Made by a program: the position numbers and the translations under genes. This document shows positions 57,801 through 64,000 of a DNA stretch of 64,000 nt, one piece after another. Below the pieces are notes generated by a model. That model did no database searches. It saw only the letters and a program-made list of their open reading frames with translations, and had not been told where the DNA came from. The stretch covers positions 143,367 to 207,366 of the forward strand of contig MNCI01012668.1 of NCBI GenBank assembly GCA_015680685.1, in the 5' to 3' direction. Within the stretch, counting starts at the first letter, position 1. Each line of letters starts with the position of its first letter. The DNA comes from Gnetum montanum (lineage: Eukaryota; Streptophyta; Gnetopsida; Gnetales; Gnetaceae).

Positions 57801-58683
57801 TATGATTTTCAATGGCAAATCACATTCTGAAAATTTTTGCTTTTTACAATACGAAATTTTGTTCAATTTTATTATTAACAGTGTTATATTTTTTCCCATG
57901 GAGTGATGACTTAATACTTGATTAATACAGGTGAATGCAAGCGGTCAATTTTGTGGTGTTGCTGAAATGCTTGGACCTGTAGACTTTGAAAGGAGTGTAG
58001 ACTATTGGCAACAAGACAAATGGAGTGGTCAGTTTCCTGTAAAATGGCATGTTATCAAGGATGTCTCTAACAGTTTGTTTAGGCACATTACTTTGGAGAA
58101 CAATGACAACAAACCAGTGACAAACAGCAGAGATACACAAGAGGTCATTGCTGATGTATTTTTCTATGTTGATAGGTATTGTTTTCATTTACTGTCAAAT
58201 TGACATGAGAATTATTGTGATCAGGTTCCATTGGAACAAGGATTGGAGATGTTGGGTATCTTTAAAAGTCATACTTCAAAGACATCTATTCTTGATGATT
58301 TTCCTTATTATGAGGCGAGGCAGAAGTTAATGCAAGAAAAGAAAGCAAGGCAACAGGTAAGTTTGTTCTTGAAATTTTTTCGTTGTATGTTTTACAAGTG
58401 CTTCTGGTGCTTTATATCATAGTGACATTTACTTCAGGACTTTTGCGGATCTGGAGGGCTAGACGAAGTCAAACCACCTCAGCAAAACGAAAAAGAAAAT
58501 ATAGTAATTGGAGAGACACACAAGGCAGCAAACGTTTTAGCTTCATCCTCGAGCAGAACTGGAGAAACACAGTACAACGATGGTAGCGGTTATAAATTTG
58601 GGGAGACTTCTGGACATGCTGCTGGTTCAAGTGATCCAAAATTGACGACTGGCAATAGTGATCAGGAGAAATTGTCAGAATAA
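54867..58683 (+). CDS. YTH-domain m6A reader, ECT (YTHDF-like) family, 9 coding exons
   Basis: Coding exons: 54867-54894, 55996-56072, 56164-56317, 56412-56488, 56591-57139, 57234-57782, 57931-58143, 58225-58356 and 58438-58683. They sum to 2025 nt (674 aa) with consistent phases and no stop. ECT proteins bind N6-methyladenosine in cytoplasmic mRNA. Residues 35-420 are a Tyr/Pro/Gln/Ser-rich disordered region ([32 protein letters not shown], then [13 protein letters not shown]), as in plant ECTs. The YTH domain spans about 426-565: [55 protein letters not shown] and [17 protein letters not shown]. The cage tryptophans are W447, W504 and W509, with the same 57- and 5-residue spacing as in Arabidopsis ECT2. 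The C-terminal tail after [13 protein letters not shown] is acidic and low complexity. The exact ECT subgroup cannot be assigned by eye. Confidence 0.95.
55996..56072 (+). CDS. YTH gene exon 2 (residues 10-35)
   Basis: Acceptor atgtgcag|AAGCC; encodes [20 protein letters not shown] and DRSQQ; donor CAG|GTAGTG, phase 0. The SLKKLTLD motif near the N-terminus is typical of plant ECT proteins. Confidence 0.9.
56164..56317 (+). CDS. YTH gene exon 3 (residues 36-87)
   Basis: Acceptor ctttcag|CCATCT; donor TTACAG|GTTATT, phase 1. It encodes a Ser/Pro/Thr-rich segment ending in [16 protein letters not shown]. Confidence 0.9.
56412..56488 (+). CDS. YTH gene exon 4 (residues 87-112)
   Basis: Acceptor tatttag|GATACG; donor TCACCG|GTAGGC, phase 0. 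It encodes [20 protein letters not shown] and EVSSP. Confidence 0.92.
56591..57139 (+). CDS. YTH gene exon 5 (residues 113-295)
   Basis: Acceptor gcccccag|GGAATT; donor CCTCCG|GTAACA. It encodes the long Tyr/Pro/Gly/Gln-rich disordered region that in ECT proteins supports condensate formation. Confidence 0.93.
57234..57782 (+). CDS. YTH gene exon 6 (residues 296-478, start of the YTH domain)
   Basis: Acceptor attatgcag|CCTATC; donor TTTTCC|GTAAGG. It ends within the YTH domain ([11 protein letters not shown]) and carries cage residue W447. Confidence 0.94.
57931..58143 (+). CDS. YTH gene exon 7 (residues 479-549, YTH core)
   Basis: Acceptor taatacag|GTGAAT. It holds W504 and W509 of the m6A cage and ends at RDTQE. 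The donor GAG|GTCATT is weak, but the reading [15 protein letters not shown] across the junction matches the family; the next donor (GATAG|GTATTG) would break the frame. Confidence 0.9.
58225..58356 (+). CDS. YTH gene exon 8 (residues 550-593)
   Basis: Acceptor tgatcag|GTTCCA; donor CAACAG|GTAAGT. It encodes [20 protein letters not shown], the C-terminal helix of the YTH domain, then [20 protein letters not shown]. Confidence 0.94.
58438..58683 (+). CDS. YTH gene exon 9 (residues 594-674 and stop)
   Basis: Acceptor acttcag|GACTTT; stop TAA at 58681-58683. It encodes a polar, low-complexity C-terminal tail. Confidence 0.92.
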   Translation, partial: DFCGSGGLDEVKPPQQNEKENIVIGETHKAANVLASSSSRTGETQYNDGSGYKFGETSGHAAGSSDPKLTTGNSDQEKLSE

Positions 58684-61590
58684 TGTGGGCTTCTTTTTTC
58701 CGTTTTTGTTCTTTGTTGACATTTGTTGGCCATTTTATGTGTTGCCAAAATTCTGACTTAGATTATAGGCCACTCCATTAATCTCACAATTAGTGAAAGT
58801 TGACGAGTGTACAGCGTTTCAGCCTTGAGTTTTTTGCATGTCCCATACCATGGCAACGTGGGCCTGTTCAGTAGTATTTTGTCTTTTAACTTTTCTCAGG
58901 GCAGTCTCCAGTGCTCCCGTGTCCGAATAATTCAGAGAAGAGGCTCATGCATTGTGAGAGAATTTCAAGGTCTGTCAATGTTTGGACTTTGAAAAGTGAA
59001 AACTAACAAAGTCAGGGCACCAAAATTTTAAATGGCAAGTCATCCCTTCTTCAGCTTCTCCAATGTAAATCCATTTTTCTTGTTAAATGAATGATTTGTA
59101 ACTTCAGAAAGCGTTTAACGAAAACCTCTGATTAAGTCTAGCTTGTTTGCTGGTCACAATCTCCGAAATATGCTACCTCGTCTATTTATTTGTATTTTGT
59201 GTTCTATTAAAGTCTCGTGGCGTTTTACATTATTTGCACTTGATTATTATCACCTGTGTTCTTTGCCAAATTATGGAAAGTGACCAATGTGTTTTAGCTC
59301 AATTATGATTACGTTACAAAGTCCTAATCGTTGCCTTAATGGTATCATCTGAAGGTGCTTAGGGAAGGCCAAGTGCTTAGGATGCAGTCTTCCCATCCAA
59401 ACGTACATAAAAAGGAGGAATGATGTTATGGCCATATGAAATATTACGGTGGGGGTGCGGCGAAAACAAATTTGCATGTTTTATTTTTTTAATGGTACAG
59501 GGTTTCCACTTGCAGAAATCTCGTTTTCAGGACAAAAGTTGATATCACCAGCGATATTATCTTCCCAGGTGGCGATTTGTGAAATGAGATGTGGAGAGTG
59601 GACATTTTGCCATCTAGACCAAATTTGTTTCTAATCGGCTAGCAACTACTGCCTTTCCAAGTAAGCGTCACCAATTATTTCCATTTCTAAAATGATCCAA
59701 GGTATAACTTCTCAACGTTCGTTCATAGAAAATTTCAAGAAAATTACTCTGACAGGTTAGTGGATTTTGTTGGGGTAAAGGTACCAGTCAAGCTATAACC
59801 AGAAACTACAATATAATAAAGTCTCGTGCATTTCTGAGCTTCTGGAATGTGTTAGGTGAAGGCTCAGGTTCTCCAATAATAATATCAGAAATGCATTAAA
59901 GGGCAAGGTTATTTGCGTTGTGTATATTCATTTATGGACACTAATTTTAGAATACGGACGATAAATATAGGAGTTGAACTAATCCTGTGCATTCCTCGAA
60001 TACGTTAAATATGCCGATGAAGCTAAAATGAACTAATCCTGTGCCTTATGAAGTATAATATTGAATTGCGTGACAAGGGCTTGGCCGATGTCAAAATAAC
60101 GGATGCTGATGCTTTGAAAATGAAATTGACCTACGCATTTGCTGTAGTGGGTTCTATGATAGAGGATGCTAACTTATGGGCATTAATGTCACATTTGCAT
60201 CTGGTGAAGTCTCTGGTTCCAATGTGCACAACCTTTCATTTTTCAAAAGCTTGAATGCTGGACTACATTCCACGTTGTATCAATTACTTATATTTGGGCT
60301 ACAGCGACCGCTATATTGAACTTGAGCCTAGTTTTCACAGGATCGTTTTGGTAAGTTGAAACTAACTTGGCTAACCGCCACCTTTCTGTGTTCCTACTTT
60401 TCTTCCGAAAAGGAACAAATTTATCGAATCTGGAAACATTGCTAATGAAAGAAATGTGCGGATATTTCGGTCAAACCTTGAAACTCAGCAAAGTTAGTTT
60501 TGCTCACAATGGTTTGGTTTGGTTTGGTAGTTACATGATAGCATGGTTTGGTTTGGTTTAGTTTGGTAGTTGCATGCTAGCATGCGCTTAGGAGTGTATA
60601 AAGGATCTTCACATCCTTGGAAACTATTATGCTTTCAAAGCAATCAAAGCAACTAGCCACGGAATGAAGCACACTTCAAAGTTTGAAATAATTGAAAAAT
60701 AGATAATTTTTTTAATTCATTGTTATGAAAATAAATTTGTAATATTCACATACAACATTGTATAGATCTTTGTTTGACTTTAATTACTTAAATAATTTAA
60801 GCTTTGGTAACTTATATTTTGAGGAAGGTTATTGGAATCCCAAAAAGTTTTTGCACAATACTTTAGTAGAACTTTTGGTAAAATTTAGGTGATAACACAA
60901 CAAACATAGTTCTTGAAATGCAACTTTAGGTCACCTATTGCTTACAAAGTAGCATGTTTGATACTTGAACTAGGCTTATTGGCAACTTTATCTTTTGTAC
61001 TAATATCATAACTTACAACATTCTATGCTCATAGCTCCTTAACTTGAACAATTTTAGTGTGCAAGTAGGCTTCATTAGTAATATTGTAACACTCTCCTTA
61101 TCTTATCCAGATAGAAGAATATTATCGAAAAATAAAATTAAATATTATATAGAAGAAAATTAGAAATTTTAAAGGAAAGCTAAATATTAAACATAACTTG
61201 GATTAGGTTCTAGTATAAGCTTAAATATTCCCATACATGAAGGGACAACTAACAAAATAGTTTCTTAAACACATCCAAAGATCACAATATAGTAACAATC
61301 TAGTAAATGATGAGTACAACCACTAATACCTCTTTATTAGAACTTGTAATCTTAATTAAAGGGTGCTTCTATCATCTATTTTGCATATCAACTTAATTCC
61401 TGAATCTTCAACTCCACTTGAAAAATATAAGAGAAGTTAGTCACTAGGACCAAGTAGGAGATACATCATAAACCAATTTTTTTGAATAAAAAGCAATTTA
61501 TAATATTTATATTTTCAAATTTTTACATTATTATTATGATCTAGTATTCATTAATATCCGTTTTCCATATCATGGCAAACATTGATAGTG
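58684..61590. other. YTH gene 3' UTR and unassigned intergenic sequence
   Basis: The 3' UTR probably ends near 59110 or 59235 (aaatgaatgatttg, tctattaaag). A 68-codon open frame at 60048-60254 (MKYNIELRDKGLADVKITDA) has no recognisable family. A 16-bp sequence, tgaactaatcctgtgc, occurs at about 59977 and 60029. Otherwise nothing is identified. Confidence 0.4.
60510..60590. repeat. GGTTT microsatellite with a duplicated flank
   Basis: Short (GGTTT)n runs occur twice, each followed by ggtagttacatgatagcatg or ggtagttgcatgctagcatg. It is not the plant telomere motif (TTTAGGG). Confidence 0.8.
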
Positions 61591-62840
61591 ATATCCCTAT
61601 TTGTGTTAATGATCCTAGGGACTCCCTGATGGCTAAATTAATTACATGAATTCTTGAGGCAATTAGGGTAATCTCCTAGGCCAACTATAACTTTATTTAT
61701 GCAAAGATGCCAGCAAGCCTCCTCATTACTTATAAGAAGCTTGATCACAAAAGGACATTTAAGTTTTTATATAGAGATAATTATGAATCCATCCAATTAG
61801 TAGTGTATCATATTCCTCTATATGAAGATCGTAGACAAATGCTAGTAGATCTAATATCATAGGATGATAGGAGCTTTTAACATAAAGCAAAGGCTTACAG
61901 TTGAGGAAGAAGGAAATGATTTCTTTAAATTTGAGGATGTAGGCTTATTCTCAGACATGCTAATTTCTAAATAGAACATGACAATCATGACTTCTCCATT
62001 AATTAGTGTTGTCACTAGGCATCTTACTTTTATTATTGACTTCAAAGAATGAAATGCTACTATTCACTCTACTCCTATTGTTGTTGTTTCTAACATAGCA
62101 AATGCTTCAATTTAGGATAATTCAAATTTCAACTTTCCATCTAGAGGTTTTGATAATGCTTCTCCTCTTTTAACAAATGCAACTATGAACATACCTTTGA
62201 TCCCTCTTATTGCTACTACCATTTCCCAAATTTCTTCTATTCCTATGACTTCTCGTAATTCTCATACTAGTATTTCCTTCATCATTAATACACAGTTTGC
62301 TAACTACCATACTACACAACCTAAACAATGTTTTCCCCCATACTAAGTTTATGTATCATAAAAATCATAGTCCTACCACTATACCTATTCTAACCCATAT
62401 AACTTCCTCATCCTCATACATTGCTCAACAACCACTAGAAGATATTATGAAATTATTGTAATTTCTCGTGAAAAAAGTTATGTTGGAAGAATGATCATCA
62501 TAGGTGGTAAAGGTGGTAGATGTCATTCAATATGATCTAATTCATTTTACTATGTGACAAATCACTATTCCTTACATTTATCAAATATGAAAGGGAAGGG
62601 GATCCAAACACTCATCTTCAACTTTAAAAAATGAATGTATTTCGTTGAGAGACTCTCCTTAAATAATATTAAGGCTCTTTCCAATATCTCTGACTAATAG
62701 GACATTACATTGTTGTTGCACAATTCTAACATAATTTATAACAAGCTTTGAGGAATTAAGATTACTGTTTGTCAATTGTTTCAAGTACAACTGAAAGAAA
62801 GATACAATAGTTCAATTGTTGGTGAAAATTAAATAGGGGT
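61590..62840 (+). pseudogene. Ty3/Gypsy gag fossil
   Basis: The + strand has a Thr/Ser/Pro/Asn-rich stretch (about 62070-62290). Near 62590 it encodes KYEREGDPNTHLQLYKMNVF, matching the gag-domain start (KYxGxGDPxxHLxxY), then lower-quality segments with frame changes. Upstream, KMPASLLITYKKLDHKRTFK is open but unassigned. It is heavily decayed. Confidence 0.5.
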
Positions 62841-63723
62841 CACTTCAGTTGACCCAAAAAATTATTTGATCTATTAACCTAGTTGATGAAACATTTTATA
62901 TTGAGGACTACATAGATGCAGTATTGTATCCTAACATACGTCATTGTAGATACGATGTAGTAGGCCATGGTGATACCTAAAAATACAAGCCCACCATTGC
63001 ATTAAAAATAGGTTTAGGACCAAAACTTAGAAAAATTCTTGCAATTTATTTTCTTAAAGTTAGAGTTAGTGTGAATGCCTGTAGTGTGGTGAATTACAGT
63101 TGTATAGAATTTTTATTCAAGTAGATTGTTCCTGGACACAATTCATGAACAACAATAGAGATTGAGATTATTCTTCATCATTGTAGCATATCACTTAGAC
63201 TAAATTTATTTTTCCATGTTGTTTACATTTCTTAAGTCATTTACTACTCTAATGTTCATTACTAAGGTGGAATAAGTACAACTAGTTTTGAGCGTAAAGT
63301 ATAATTGTTTGGTAATCCAGTAGTTACTTTGCTTGATTCGCTCAATAGTAAAGTTACTTGTTAATCCTAGTAATAGTTACATCAACCTAGGACATGTACA
63401 AAAAACTAGGAATGGATGCTTATTACCATAGAATAGAATAGTCTTACATTTCCACTATACTTGGAAATAGAAATTACATTTACCTTTACTATGTTTGCAA
63501 TTAGCACTATTAAGAGCCAACAACATCAGTTTATCATATATCTCACTAATAGTTAAACCATATATTTTACACCTTGTTAACTCTAAGTGAGAAAACAACG
63601 ATCATGAATTTACTCTCAATTCACTAGTATACTTACATTGTCCATCCATAGATTATGATTTGGTAACATGTGAATACTTGTGACTTGTATGGTTGGGTGT
63701 TGAAGTATCCAACCACTCATCAT

Positions 63724-63741
63724 TGGCGTCATTGCTGAGGA
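63724..63741 (+). other. Primer-binding site, tRNA-Asp type, decayed
   Basis: TGGCGTCATTGCTGAGGA differs from the tRNA-Asp complement TGGCGCCGTTGCCGGGGA at only a few C/T and G/A positions. Confidence 0.75.
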
Positions 63742-63866
63742 TGTCTCAATGTTTGCTATTTAGTTAATTTTACATAGTTCATTGTATCAAGTATTACAAA
63801 GTATATCTTTCATACTTAGAATAATTTCTTAAAATGTATACATACTTAAGTGTCAAACAAATAAAA

Positions 63867-64000
63867 ATGTCTTCGACAACTAAAGTGAAATCTCCACCTA
63901 TTATCGCTCTTAATGAAAGTAATGATAGAGATTATAATGAAGAAGATTGGAATCCATCAATGCAAACAAGAATTTCATGTGCTCATACTGATTCTTATTA
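63867..64000 (+). CDS. Gag start of the right-edge Gypsy element (partial)
   Basis: An open frame of 44 codons starts at ATG 63867 (MSSTTKVKSPPIIALNESND) and runs into the window edge. MSSxxKxxSPP and the later segment DWNPSMQTRISCAHTDSY align with the gag of the left-edge element (MPSSRKSNSPP, then YRVTYTHPDEY). No stop is present in the visible part. Confidence 0.6.
   Translation, partial: MSSTTKVKSPPIIALNESNDRDYNEEDWNPSMQTRISCAHTDSY

Larger units (their letters stand above)
62884..64000 (+). mobile_element. Second Gypsy element (same lineage as the left edge), LTR end to gag start
   Basis: The LTR ends CACTCATCA at 63722, followed by one base and the primer site TGGCGTCATTGCTGAGGA (63724-63741). 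The last 45 bp of the LTR align with the end of the LTR at 1166 (TGTATGGTTGGGTGT versus CGTATGGTTGAGTGT, both ending CTCATCATTGGC). The LTR start is uncertain; TTGATGAAACATT near 62883 is a candidate. The leader (63742-63866) is 125 bp, against 119 bp in the left element. Confidence 0.65.

Noticed and set aside
60048-60254. 68-codon + strand frame downstream of the YTH gene
   Set aside because: It looks protein-like (MKYNIELRDKGLADVKITDA) but is short, isolated, has no splice partners and no recognised family.
60510-60590. Interstitial telomere repeat
   Set aside because: The unit is GGTTT, not the plant TTTAGGG motif; it is an ordinary microsatellite.

Overview
The window is plant nuclear DNA. 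It holds two spliced protein genes on the + strand, embedded in AT-rich, retroelement-laden sequence. Very long introns packed with decayed transposons, Ty3/Gypsy and Ty1/Copia fossils, L1-type and RTE-type LINEs, and a plant-type m6A reader gene all point to a seed plant with a very large genome. A gymnosperm is my best inference, but the species cannot be read from the sequence.

Layout. The left edge (1-2131) is the 5' end of a minus-strand Ty3/Gypsy element: a complete 966-bp LTR, a decayed tRNA-Asp-type primer site and a gag pseudogene cut by the window edge. A minus-strand LINE fossil follows (about 2290-3500). From 5214 to 53037 runs a peptidyl-tRNA hydrolase 2 (PTH2) gene. Its seven coding exons total only 525 nt (174 aa) in 47.8 kb, and I reassembled all of them with correct phase and GT-AG borders. 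Its six introns (5086, 10261, 10550, 6582, 241 and 14579 bp) contain two inverted Merlin-type transposase fossils, Copia fragments, a tRNA-like SINE, a 3 x 180-bp tandem repeat, two RTE LINEs, an L1 insertion with a 17-bp target duplication, a 2.95-kb solo LTR with a 5-bp duplication, and a composite retroposon with a 16-bp duplication that carries an array of CpG-rich palindromes.

About 1.8 kb downstream, in the same orientation, is a complete nine-exon YTH-domain gene of the plant ECT/YTHDF type (54867-58683, 674 aa). Its introns are mostly about 100 bp and its aromatic m6A cage is intact. The right edge (about 61600-64000) holds a decayed Gypsy gag, then the LTR end, primer site and gag start of a second element in + orientation. 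This element is from the same lineage as the one at the left edge.

The two genes are independent housekeeping functions: recycling of peptidyl-tRNA (or a Bit1-like organelle role), and reading of m6A in mRNA. Nothing in the sequence ties them into one pathway. I found no CRISPR array, tRNA gene or rRNA gene. The most unusual structures are the composite retroposon with its palindrome array, and a tail-only insertion of about 32 bp flanked by a 27-bp duplication.
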